Shown: piece by piece, positions 44,781 through 54,700 of the stretch
Numbering within the stretch: the first letter of the stretch is position 1
Layout: each line of letters starts with the position of its first letter
IMG/VR virus record: IMGVR_UViG_3300018876_000008
Coordinates: 1-64,000 of that record
From: a virus
Length of the DNA: 64,000 bases
Reading direction: 5' to 3' (one strand)
Notes under the pieces: generated by a model
What the model saw: only the letters and a program-made list of their open reading frames with translations
Told to the model about the DNA's origin: nothing
Databases searched by the model: none
Made by a program: the position numbers and the translations under genes

Positions 44781-45917
44781 ATGAAAATTAAATTAGAATA
44801 TATTTGGTTAGATGGGTATAAACCCGAACCAAATCTTAGAAGTAAAGTAAAGGTTGTAGATGCACCTACCCATGAAGTTAAGGGTAAAACATTACACGGA
44901 ATAACATTAAAAGATTGTCCTCAATGGGGATTTGATGGTTCATCAACTAAACAGGCTGAAGGTAATTTTTCTGATTGTATCTTAAATCCTGTTAGGTTAT
45001 ATCCTAATCCACTTAACAAAGGTATATTAGATTCATACCTTGTTTTTTGTGAAGTTATGAATCCTGATGGTACTCCACATGAGTCTAATACTCGTAATTT
45101 ATTAGGTAAGGAAGATGATAAAGACTTATGGTTTGGTTTCGAACAAGAATATACCATCATGAAAGACAGTAAACCTATCGGATTCCCAAAAGATGGATTC
45201 CCTGAACCTCAAGGTAAGTATTACTGTGGTGTTGGTAATGGTCAAGTAAACGGTAGATTATTCGTTGAACAACATATGGAAAATTGTATTATGGCAGGTA
45301 TTGAAGTTACAGGTACTAATGCTGAAGTAATGTTAGGTCAATGGGAATACCAAGTATTAGGTAAAGGTAAACTAAAATCAGGTGATGACCTTTGGGTATC
45401 GAGATATATTTTAAATCAAATGTCAGAGGATTATGGTTTTAAAATAGAATACCACCCTAAACCTGTAACTGGTGATTGGAATGGTTCAGGATTACATTGT
45501 AACTTTTCTAATATTAAAATGAGAGAAGAAGGGGGTAAAGAATATTTTGATGCAATATTTAAAACATTTGAGTCAAGACATATTGAACACATAAAATGTT
45601 ATGGTTCTTCAAATGACATGAGGTTAACTGGTGACCACGAAACTCAATCAATTCATAAATTTAGTTGGGGAGTATCGGACAGAGGAGCATCAATTAGAGT
45701 TCCAATATCCACAGAAAAAGAATGGAAGGGATATGTTGAAGACAGGAGACCTGCTTCTAACGCAGACCCCTATAAAATCATTAACATTATTAATGAATCT
45801 ATAAATAACGCAGAAGAACTATACAAAACATTACACAATATGTATAGCGATGTAAAAGTAAGTGATGAAGTCAAAGAAATGGTTTTGACTGAACCATTAG
45901 AAAGAGATACTGAATAA
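44781..45917 (+). CDS. Glutamine synthetase, type II
   Basis: The 378-residue protein aligns along its length with flavobacterial and eukaryotic GSII. It starts IKLEYIWLDGYKPEPNLRSK, then has WGFDGSSTKQAEG (beta-grasp domain), WFGFEQEYTI with metal-binding Glu, NAEVMLGQWEYQV, WNGSGLHCNFSN, MRLTGDHETQSIHKFSWGVS, DRGASIRVP and DRRPASNADPY. All the catalytic segments are present, so it is probably active in making glutamine from glutamate, ammonia and ATP. Phage-encoded glutamine synthetase is unusual. It could raise nitrogen supply for nucleotide synthesis or alter the host's nitrogen sensing. The sequence style suggests capture from a Bacteroidetes host. Confidence 0.92.
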   Translation: MKIKLEYIWLDGYKPEPNLRSKVKVVDAPTHEVKGKTLHGITLKDCPQWGFDGSSTKQAEGNFSDCILNPVRLYPNPLNKGILDSYLVFCEVMNPDGTPHESNTRNLLGKEDDKDLWFGFEQEYTIMKDSKPIGFPKDGFPEPQGKYYCGVGNGQVNGRLFVEQHMENCIMAGIEVTGTNAEVMLGQWEYQVLGKGKLKSGDDLWVSRYILNQMSEDYGFKIEYHPKPVTGDWNGSGLHCNFSNIKMREEGGKEYFDAIFKTFESRHIEHIKCYGSSNDMRLTGDHETQSIHKFSWGVSDRGASIRVPISTEKEWKGYVEDRRPASNADPYKIINIINESINNAEELYKTLHNMYSDVKVSDEVKEMVLTEPLERDTE

Positions 45918-46291
45918 TGGAAAAAAAAGATAATATAGTTGATAAGGATAGATACCAACTACCTAATGAAATATTAACTTATGTTAGTAAAATTATGGGT
46001 GGTACAGGTAATCATTCCTTACCAACTGTTATCGAAACAGAGTTTTATACTAAAGATGCTTTAGATAGAATTTTAGAGAAAAATAAAATAGTATCATCGT
46101 ATAAAACTTATGATGGTGATAATATAACCTTAATAGATGGTCTTATACGATTTTCGGACAGTATTAGTTTTTTATATTTTATAAAAAGAAAAGATGAAAA
46201 TACTTATAAGTTTTACACCATATGTAAAGAAGAATCTTCTAATGGTATGATATTCTTCTTGAATAGTTATAAAAAATTTAAAACAATTTAA
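45917..46291 (+). CDS. Hypothetical protein
   Basis: The 124-residue product overlaps the glutamine synthetase stop by one base. It has an N-terminal segment RYQLPNEILTYVSKIMGGTG and a beta-rich C-terminal part. It lies between glutamine synthetase and thioredoxin, but I see no motif linking it to either. Confidence 0.55.
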   Translation: MEKKDNIVDKDRYQLPNEILTYVSKIMGGTGNHSLPTVIETEFYTKDALDRILEKNKIVSSYKTYDGDNITLIDGLIRFSDSISFLYFIKRKDENTYKFYTICKEESSNGMIFFLNSYKKFKTI

Positions 46292-46294
46292 AAA

Positions 46295-46615
46295 ATGAAA
46301 ATATTAAATTCTCAAGAACTACAAGAAAAAATTGACAGCGGAGAAAAATTCATTGTAGATATGTATGCCGATTGGTGTGGTCCTTGTCGAATGTTATCAA
46401 AAGTGATTGATAATGTTGATAAAAAATTAACAGAGGAAAATCATTCAGTCAATATCTACAAATTCAATATTGAATCAGATAAAGATATGTCTGTTAAATT
46501 AGGTGTACGTTCAATACCCGTTCTATTAGCGTTTAACGAAGGTAAAAATGTCCAAACTAAAATAGGATTAGTACAAGAAAACGTGATAGTAGAAATGGCT
46601 AATTCCATACTTTAA
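46295..46615 (+). CDS. Thioredoxin
   Basis: The 106-residue protein is a typical thioredoxin. The active site WCGPC is at residues 27-31 (ADWCGPCRM), the cis-Pro in VRSIPVLLAF is near residue 73, and the length is standard. It could reduce ribonucleotide reductase or assist disulfide exchange. It forms a pair with the glutaredoxin 8 bases downstream. Confidence 0.9.
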   Translation: MKILNSQELQEKIDSGEKFIVDMYADWCGPCRMLSKVIDNVDKKLTEENHSVNIYKFNIESDKDMSVKLGVRSIPVLLAFNEGKNVQTKIGLVQENVIVEMANSIL

Positions 46616-46623
46616 ATTTTACA

Positions 46624-46908
46624 ATGAAAAAAGTAGTATTATATACGATGAAAGGTTGTCCTCACTGTGATGAGATGAAACAAAAATTAATTGAGTCTAA
46701 AATAAGATTCACTCAAAGAGATATTCATAAATTTGAAAAAGAATATGATTTGTTTGTCGAGGCAACCGGTAGTGAGTATATACCTGCATTCATGTTGTTA
46801 AACATTGGAAAAAATAATAAGACATCAGACGTAAAATTAATGGTACCTGATGATGACTTTGATGATTTAGATGAAGCTTTGTATAAGGTGAGAAGATATT
46901 TAGACTAA
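46624..46908 (+). CDS. Glutaredoxin
   Basis: The 94-residue protein has the CPHC active site at residues 12-15 (MKGCPHCDEMK) and the cis-Pro in YIPAFMLL. It is like the NrdC-type thioredoxin/glutaredoxin of T4 phages that feeds electrons to phage ribonucleotide reductase. It converges with the minus-strand gene at 46900, the 3' ends overlapping by 9 bases. Confidence 0.88.
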   Translation: MKKVVLYTMKGCPHCDEMKQKLIESKIRFTQRDIHKFEKEYDLFVEATGSEYIPAFMLLNIGKNNKTSDVKLMVPDDDFDDLDEALYKVRRYLD

Positions 46909-47766
46909 TATCATCTCACCTACTTTATCTTTTATTTTCCATATATTCTCATTACTTATGATTTCTTCTTCAAAATCATAATTCTCTAAATCCCATCTTG
47001 ATATAATTTTATTAGGTTCAAATGTAAATAAATCTAATATTAGTGATTCCAACCATTCTGTACTAGTTATTAAACTTTTAGAAGTTATCTTAAGACTTAG
47101 GTTTTCCCAGTTGATGGATTCAAAATCTGAATCTGTAAAAAATTCAATATTTATATCCTTACACAAATTTCTTTCAAAAATATTATATATTATATAGTTG
47201 AAGTAAGAGTCAAATAACTTACTAGATTTTAGATGTTTACCATATTTTTCAGAAGAATAAAAACTTTCAGATAGATTATTAAGGTTTACAATTTTATAGT
47301 CATCAAAATTACTTATGATATTATTTAAATTCTGAGAATTATATTTTTTATTTATAAGTAGAGTATTTAAATCTGTACACGCGGTCAATCTATAATCTAA
47401 ACCATTTAACGTGTCGTTATAAGTTATTTTATTTAAGTTATTGATAAAGTCATCTTTAATATAAGTTTTATTAATATAAATTGGGTCTTCTTTGATAACC
47501 TGACTATATTCTATCAAATCAACAACATTAAATGTAATTGATTTATTAAATAATTTTTGATAGTACGAATTAAATAGTTTGGAAAAGTTTAAAGGGGTAC
47601 TATGTGTTGTGATGCCTTTAACCACTACAAAATTTCCATTGTTTATTACTTGTATATTTGTTTTATGATTTTTTGTTTCTTTATTTATTTCAGTAATTAT
47701 TTTATTAGCTAATAAATTAGTTAACTTTTTACCGTTAGAATAAGTTTCTATAATTTGATTCGACAT
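46900..47766 (-). CDS. Hypothetical protein with weak MetK-like N-terminus
   Basis: The 288-residue product is very rich in Asn, Ile and Lys. Its first 80 residues (NGKKLTNLLANKIITEIN, then FVVVKGITTHSTPLNFSKL) faintly recall the N-terminal domain of S-adenosylmethionine synthetase (HPDK...ISDAILD, then LVVVAGEITT). The substrate-binding His and Asp of that enzyme are not kept. It may be a degenerate or unrelated fold. No other family is recognised. Confidence 0.5.
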   Translation of the reverse strand: MSNQIIETYSNGKKLTNLLANKIITEINKETKNHKTNIQVINNGNFVVVKGITTHSTPLNFSKLFNSYYQKLFNKSITFNVVDLIEYSQVIKEDPIYINKTYIKDDFINNLNKITYNDTLNGLDYRLTACTDLNTLLINKKYNSQNLNNIISNFDDYKIVNLNNLSESFYSSEKYGKHLKSSKLFDSYFNYIIYNIFERNLCKDINIEFFTDSDFESINWENLSLKITSKSLITSTEWLESLILDLFTFEPNKIISRWDLENYDFEEEIISNENIWKIKDKVGEMILV

Positions 47767-47867
47767 ATTAAATGACTTTTAAATATTTATTGATTGAATG
47801 ATAAAAAAAATTACTCAAAGGATAAATACAAATCAGTATTTAAATTAGATATAAACTTCTTTACGAG

Positions 47868-47876
47868 TATTTATAA
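47868..47876 (+). promoter_or_regulatory. Late-type TATTTATAA box
   Basis: TATTTATAA lies 28 bases before the ATG of the first collagen-like fibre gene, in the 138-base gap between divergent genes. It could drive all three fibre genes. Confidence 0.6.
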
Positions 47877-47904
47877 TATAAGATAAAACCTTTTAAATTC
47901 ATAC

Positions 47905-50900
47905 ATGGCTAAAGACGTAAGAATAGTACCACAACCCACAGGAACTACACTTCCTTATATTTTATTTGAAAATGCAAATGGTGATGTTATGTCACTTAAT
48001 GTTAGTGATGATGGTCGCATAGTATTTTCAGGTGCCACTCATGGTAATAATTTAGTAACCATAGATAGTGACCGTGTTAATATTAAAGGCTCAATACATA
48101 TGGGTAATGACATGGGATTCAACGGGGTTATGACTATTACCGATACTGGAGGGTGGAAAGGTAGTACAGTCGGATTAAAAGGTAATAAAGGTACTGTAGG
48201 ACCAACAGGTCCAAAAGGACATCAAGGACCAACAGGCCCCGCAGGTGCAAGAGGGACAACCGTTAAAGGTGAAAGTGGTGATAAAGGAAGAAAAGGTCTT
48301 AAAGGTCTTAAAGGGCTTAAAGGTAATATTGGTACCAGTAGAATATTTTATAATGATGGAGATAAAGGGTTAAAAGGAAAACAAGGACCACAATCAACTG
48401 ATAAAGGAGATAAAGGACTTAAAGGTCTTAGAGGTGTTAAAGGCGAAATAGGTCAATTAGGTCCAATAGGTATACAAGGACCACAAGGCCCTGTGGGTTT
48501 AAAAGGAATTAACTCAGATAAAGGTATAGTTGGTGATAAAGGGGATAAAGGATTAAAAGGTCTAAAAGGTTTAAAAGGGTTAAAGGGTCCTGTCGGATTA
48601 AAAGGTAAAAAAGGTATTTTGGGACCACAAGGTCCTATTTCTCAAGCCGGTAATGTTGCGGATAAAGGAACAAAAGGTCCAAAAGGGCCACAAGGTCAAA
48701 AGGGACCAAAAGGAATTCAAGGACCACAAGGTACAAAAGGGTTAACCGCAAACACAGGAGGTCAAGGACCAATAGGGCCTAAAGGGCCAACAGGGAGTAA
48801 AGGTATTAAAGGACTTCGTGGTAACAAAGGGGTTAAGGGACTTAAAGGACTTAAGGGGCTTAAAGGTCGTAAAGGTCTTATTGCGGTAACTGGTGATAAT
48901 GGTCAACAAGGCCCAATCGGTCAACAAGGTCCCATTGGTTTTAAAGGTGATAAAGGACTTAAAGGTTTAGAAGGACCAAAAGGACCAAAAGGTATCAAAG
49001 GTCCTCAAGCCGAAACAACCGTTCAAGGACCACAAGGTTCACAAGGACTACAAGGAAATACTTCTACCGATAAAGGTATCAAAGGTCAGAAGGGATTAAA
49101 AGGTAATAAAGGTATAAAAGGATTAAAACCTAATAGTGGTGAAAGAGGGAATATAGGAGAAACAGGACCTAATGGGCCTCAAGGTATTCAAGGTCCGAAA
49201 GGAGATGATAAAGGTCAAAAAGGTTTTAAAGGTATAAAAGGTAAAAAAGGAGTTAAAGGAGCCATAGGTCCACAAGGTGAAATTGGTAATCAAGGTAATA
49301 TTGCTACCACTGGTGATAAAGGTCTTAAAGGATTATTCGGTCCAACAGCATTTAAAGGATTAAAAGGGTTAAAAGGTAATAAAGGATTAAAAGGTCCAAA
49401 AAATATTCAAGGACCACAAGGACCTGTCGGGTTGGATGCGGATAGAGGTTCGATAGGTAATCAAGGACTTCAATCGACCGATAAAGGATTAAAAGGTCCA
49501 AAAGGTCCAAAAGGAATTAAAGGATTAAAAGGTTTAAAACCTGGAAGAGGACCCCAACCTAGTGTAGGGTCGAGGGGAGTTCAAGGACCACAAGGACCAC
49601 AAGGACCGCAAGGGCCTACATCAGCAGATAAAGGATTTAAGGGACTTAAGGGACTTAAAGGTATTACAGGTGTAAGAGGAGAACAAGGTATAGGTGGACA
49701 AAGAGGAACTCAAGGGACACAAGGACCAACAGGAAATAGAGGTAATACAGGTACTAGCTCAGATAAAGGAAATAGAGGTCCCCAAAGTACTGAAAAAGGA
49801 TTAAAAGGACCTGACGGAGGTAGAGGACCTCAATCGACCGATAAAGGACAAAAGGGACCTCAAGGAAGTAGAGGGGCAAAGGCCTCAACAGGTGACCAAG
49901 GACCAACCAGTACTGATAGAGGGAATCAGGGTGAAACCGGTCCTAATGGGCCAAATTCAACTGATAAGGGACAAAAAGGACCTAGAGGAGGAATAGGTAC
50001 TCAAGGACCTAAAGGTTATAAAGGACCACAAGGACCTGCTAACAATGACAGAGGCCCGGTAGGTGATAAAGGTTTTAAAGGACCAAAAGGAAATAGAGGT
50101 GCTATCGGTGGACAAGGTTCAGTGGGTAACACTTCTACCGTTAAGGGTTCTATAGGTCCCTCTAATACTACAAAAGGTCTTAAAGGAATTAAAGGTAGAA
50201 AGGGTAGTGAAGGTCCAAGAGGACCAGAAGGCCCTCAAGGACCAAGAGGTACAGCATCTACAGTTAAAGGATATAAAGGACCTAGTAATAGTGTTAAAGG
50301 TATTAAAGGGTTAAAAGGTTTAAAAGGTTTAAAGGGCCCAAGAGGACCACAAGGTCCAAGAGGACCACAAGGTAGTACATCTACAGTTAAAGGTTCTATA
50401 GGAAATCCTAATAACTTGCAGGGTTTAAAAGGTTCAAAAGGTTTAAAAGGTCTAAAAGGTAGTACAGGACCAAGAGGTCCACAAGGGGCGAGAGGTAATG
50501 TGTCGACAGTTAAAGGATATAAAGGTTTAGCCAATAATACAAAAGGAAATACAGGAGAAACGGGACCTCAAGGTTTAAAAGGTCGACAAGGTAGTCAAGG
50601 ACCACAAGGTCCAAGAGGAACGGCTTCTACTGTTAAAGGACCAAAAGGATTGACAAATACAACTAAAGGTCCAAAAGGTCTTAAAGGGTTAAAAGGACTT
50701 AAAGGAACCAAAGGTCGAAAAGGAGACAAAGGGTTAATAGGTAATCAGTCCACAGTCAAAGGATATAAAGGACCTAATAATACTACAAAAGGACCTAAAG
50801 GACCTAAAGGGTTAAAAGGGTTAAAAGGAAATTTTGGACCTGCAGGATTTAAAGGATTTAAAGGTCCACAATCAACAGTCAAAGGTGCTATAGGTGAACA

Positions 50901-51765
50901 AGGAGTTAAAGGACTAAAAGGAATAAAAGGATATAAAGGACCTGACGGAGGTAGAGGACCTCAAGGAAATAAAGGTGTAAAAGGTCCTGTTGGAAGACCT
51001 GGACCTACCGGACCAACAAATACAACTAAAGGTTTAAAAGGACCAACAGGCCCAAATGGACCTCAAGGACCGAGAGGAGGAATAGGACCACAAGGTATTA
51101 AAGGTCAGAGAGCCCAACAAGGACCATTAGGAGATGTTGGTGATGAGTATGGTCCAAAAGGTCGTAAAGGTGCTATAGGACCTACCAATACAGATAAAGG
51201 TCCAAAAGGACCTATCGGTCGTGATAATCTAACTAAAGGTGCGAAAGGACCTAAAGGTGATATAGGTCCTGTCCTCGTAAAAAATGGACCTGGTGACCAA
51301 GGACCAACAGGTCCAAGAGGAAATAAAGGACCCAAAGGTCCGATAGGTAGAACGGGACCAACAGGACCTATAGGGGGTACAGGACCACAAGGTCCACAAG
51401 GTCCAAGAGGGGCTCAAGGGGTACAAGGACCTCAAGGACCTGCTTCAGATAAGAGAGTTAAAAATAATATTAAGTCTTTAAAGGGTAATTTATCTAAATT
51501 AAAAAATATTAGAGGTGTTAAATTTACATGGAAGGGTGGAATAAATCACAGATTTAATATAAAAGGAAATGATATCGGTTTTATCGCTCAAGAAATTGAT
51601 AAAGTTATACCTGACGTGGTATTTACTGGTGAAGACGGATTCTTAAAATTAGAATACGGTAAGTTAGTTGCTATTGGGATTGGTTCAATACAAGAGCAAC
51701 ATACACGTATAACTCAACTTAAGGAGAGAATTAACATATTGAAATCAAAAGTTTTAAATGGGTAG
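47905..51765 (+). CDS. Collagen-like fibre protein 1 with peptidase S74 chaperone
   Basis: The 1286-residue protein has an N-terminal beta-rich attachment domain of about 90 residues ending TDTGGWKG. A collagen-like region of over 1000 residues follows (about 48173-51440), in Gly-X-Y triplets dominated by [12 protein letters not shown] and GPT. A C-terminal peptidase S74 intramolecular chaperone of about 105 residues ends the chain, starting SDKRVKNNI with the catalytic Ser near 1181 and GFIAQEIDKVIPD. The chaperone drives trimer formation and then cuts itself off. Lys is almost always in Y, next to Gly, the site of lysyl hydroxylases. Interruptions such as STDKG and STVKG break the triplet phase at intervals. 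It is predicted to be a long, thin tail or head fibre. Confidence 0.92.
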   Translation: MAKDVRIVPQPTGTTLPYILFENANGDVMSLNVSDDGRIVFSGATHGNNLVTIDSDRVNIKGSIHMGNDMGFNGVMTITDTGGWKGSTVGLKGNKGTVGPTGPKGHQGPTGPAGARGTTVKGESGDKGRKGLKGLKGLKGNIGTSRIFYNDGDKGLKGKQGPQSTDKGDKGLKGLRGVKGEIGQLGPIGIQGPQGPVGLKGINSDKGIVGDKGDKGLKGLKGLKGLKGPVGLKGKKGILGPQGPISQAGNVADKGTKGPKGPQGQKGPKGIQGPQGTKGLTANTGGQGPIGPKGPTGSKGIKGLRGNKGVKGLKGLKGLKGRKGLIAVTGDNGQQGPIGQQGPIGFKGDKGLKGLEGPKGPKGIKGPQAETTVQGPQGSQGLQGNTSTDKGIKGQKGLKGNKGIKGLKPNSGERGNIGETGPNGPQGIQGPKGDDKGQKGFKGIKGKKGVKGAIGPQGEIGNQGNIATTGDKGLKGLFGPTAFKGLKGLKGNKGLKGPKNIQGPQGPVGLDADRGSIGNQGLQSTDKGLKGPKGPKGIKGLKGLKPGRGPQPSVGSRGVQGPQGPQGPQGPTSADKGFKGLKGLKGITGVRGEQGIGGQRGTQGTQGPTGNRGNTGTSSDKGNRGPQSTEKGLKGPDGGRGPQSTDKGQKGPQGSRGAKASTGDQGPTSTDRGNQGETGPNGPNSTDKGQKGPRGGIGTQGPKGYKGPQGPANNDRGPVGDKGFKGPKGNRGAIGGQGSVGNTSTVKGSIGPSNTTKGLKGIKGRKGSEGPRGPEGPQGPRGTASTVKGYKGPSNSVKGIKGLKGLKGLKGPRGPQGPRGPQGSTSTVKGSIGNPNNLQGLKGSKGLKGLKGSTGPRGPQGARGNVSTVKGYKGLANNTKGNTGETGPQGLKGRQGSQGPQGPRGTASTVKGPKGLTNTTKGPKGLKGLKGLKGTKGRKGDKGLIGNQSTVKGYKGPNNTTKGPKGPKGLKGLKGNFGPAGFKGFKGPQSTVKGAIGEQGVKGLKGIKGYKGPDGGRGPQGNKGVKGPVGRPGPTGPTNTTKGLKGPTGPNGPQGPRGGIGPQGIKGQRAQQGPLGDVGDEYGPKGRKGAIGPTNTDKGPKGPIGRDNLTKGAKGPKGDIGPVLVKNGPGDQGPTGPRGNKGPKGPIGRTGPTGPIGGTGPQGPQGPRGAQGVQGPQGPASDKRVKNNIKSLKGNLSKLKNIRGVKFTWKGGINHRFNIKGNDIGFIAQEIDKVIPDVVFTGEDGFLKLEYGKLVAIGIGSIQEQHTRITQLKERINILKSKVLNG

Positions 51766-54700
51766 AGATATTAACATAAATCCAACAGGTGGTACAATTC
51801 ATTTTTCAGGTCAATCAAATACTAAGATTGATGTGAAATATACTAGCGGTGAATTAAATTTTAATACTCACTTAGGTAACGACTTTAAAATAACGAATCA
51901 TTTAGAACTTGATAGTTTAAAATTTATGGCTGAAACCTCAGTTGTAAAAAATAATAGTGATGAATTAATTGACGACCGTGGTAACTGGAAAGGGCATGCA
52001 ATGAATATGGGAGGGCCAACAGGACCAACAGGGCCACAAGGACCTGTAGGGGCAAAAGGTGATGAACCATCTGCAGGTCAAAGAGGTGCAAAAGGTGAAA
52101 AAGGTATTAAAGGACAGACTTCATTAGAACAAGGACCTACGGGTGACGTTGGACCAAAAGGTCTTAAAGGTATTAAAGGTGAGAAAGCCTCCCAAGGACC
52201 ACAAGGACCTGCAGGGGTAAAAGGTTTAATTGGACCACAAGGTTCTGAAGGACCAGCTGGACCTGCCGCGATTAAAGGGGATATTGGGACACAAGGACCT
52301 AAAGGGTTAAAAGGTTTACAAGGTATTAAAGGTTCAATAGGTAATTCAATTAAAGGTCCTATAGGTGCAGATGCAGATAAAGGTAATACAGGACCTACCG
52401 GTAATAATAAAGGAGATATTGGACCTAAAGGTATTGTTGGGGATAAAGGTCCACAAGGACCAATTGGTCTTACAGCAAATTTAGATGTTTATGTTTTCTA
52501 TGATGCAACATCAATGCCAAGTGATAAGGCTAAAGAGGCTTCTCAAAGTGTTAGAGATTGGTTCCAAACGGTAAACGGTAATGGTGACATTAACAAATTA
52601 TACGAGGGTGTAATCGGTAAAAACAATGTTAATGGTGAAAACTGGTTATGGTGGGCATCTTATCCATATCTTGGTTCACTTAGTGGTGGTACGTTGAGTA
52701 ACGGAACACAGTTGAGTGAATTTAATAGTGCGGTACCTAACGCCACTTATGATTCCGATTATTGTAAATCTAATTCGGGTGGTAATTGTGTACCAAGAAA
52801 TTCACAATTTAATGATGGTCTAACCACATATAGAAGAATTAACAGAGGTCTTAATTTAGATACTGGTGCTGTAGAAAATATTTCTCAAGGGGTTCCTTTT
52901 GACCATAGTAATTTAAATAATACAGAAACATCGGGACAGGGTTCATTCGGTGGTGATAATACTAATTATTTAGTTATCATAGTCGCCGATGAGTCAGATG
53001 GTATTGTTGGTTTATATCATGGACAGTTAGGTGGGACACCAACCAACGCTACTAAGAGTGATTTATATAATAAACCATTTGAACTGAATGGTGATTATTG
53101 GAATAATAGTGCCGGTACTGAATATACTAATAGATATTTACACGACTACTGTGCATATATACAAGTTTATGAAGACATTATATCTAATAGACAAGGAAAT
53201 GCAAGAGGTTTAATATATCCTGTAGTAAATCCACTTAGAGGTACCGCCACATATGCATTTGTTCAACATGCGGTTGGTGCTGTTGAAGGTGAAACCATTA
53301 CTACTCAAGAATTTTTAAATAGTTACGGAGACCAAATGGATTCAGTTGGTCCTGAAAATTTAAATTTAACTGCATTAACACATACTAATGTATATTCAGC
53401 TTTAGCTTCTGAAAATTGTTATACGAGTTTAAATGTAGATTTTAAAAATGGGGCGGGGTTAAAACACTTTGGTTTTGGAGTTGACCCAACCGTAGATAAT
53501 TTTACTGAAGAGGTGGTAACAAATGCGTTAACATCATTTTTACGTCAACAAGGTGATACAGGTGACCAAGGTAATAAAGGTATTACAGGTGATGATAAAG
53601 GAACAAAAGGTCTTAAAGGTATAAAGGGACTAAAAGGTATTAAAGGACAAAGAGGTCCTAATACGGATTCAGGTTTAAAAGGTGCGATAGGTGACCAAGG
53701 ACCTGTTGGTATTGACGGTCCAATAGGTAACTTAAAAGGACCCAAAGGTGAAGTAGGTGTTGTTGGGCCAAAAGGTTTAAAAGGTCCTGATGGTAGTATA
53801 GGTGATTCACCAAAAGGTGCTGTTGGGTTAACAGGTGACCAAGGACCTACAGGTGGTAGAGGTGAAACATCGACAGATAAGGGTCAAAAAGGTATTAAAG
53901 GACAAAGAGGTGTTAAGGGATTAAAAGGATTAAAAGGTATCAAAGGGTTAATAGCAGTTCAAGGGGATGTAGGACCAACAGGACCTCAATCAGATAAAGG
54001 AATTGTTGGTGATAAAGGTAATAAAGGGCTTAAAGGTTTAAAAGGATATAAAGGTATCAAAGGAATTAAAGGTCCTATTGGTATAATTGCCGACCAAGGA
54101 GATACAGGACCCGTTTCTCAAAACGGTGAAGGTGCAGACAAAGGATTCAAAGGACTTAAAGGTATAAAAGGATTAAAAGGTAAGAAGGGTATTGAAGGAC
54201 CTAAAGGACCTACAGGTACATCTTCGGAAGAAGGTACTGTTGGACCTACAGGTGAAAAAGGAGAAAGAGGACCACAAGGAGATAAAGGTAATAAAGGTTT
54301 AAAAGGTCTTAAAGGTAAAAAAGGTATAAAAGGTACTAAAGGACTTAAAGGTTTAATTGCCAGTCAAGGAGATAAAGGACCACAAGGGCCAATTGGTGTT
54401 AAAGGTGAGCAAGGAAATAAAGGGGACAAAGGACTTAAAGGTATTAAAGGTCAAAAAGGTTATAAAGGATTAACCGGTCCTCAAGGTAACAAAGGTTTAA
54501 TGGCTTCTCAAGGAGATACAGGACCACAAGGACCGGCAAGTATTAAAGGTCAAAAAGGACTTAAAGGTATTAAAGGTCAAAAAGGATATAAAGGGTTAAG
54601 AGGTAATAAAGGTCCAAAAGGTTATAAGGGATTAAAAGGTATTACAGGTGATAAAGGATTTATTAGTACAGTTACCGGAGATAAAGGTATTAAAGGTCAA

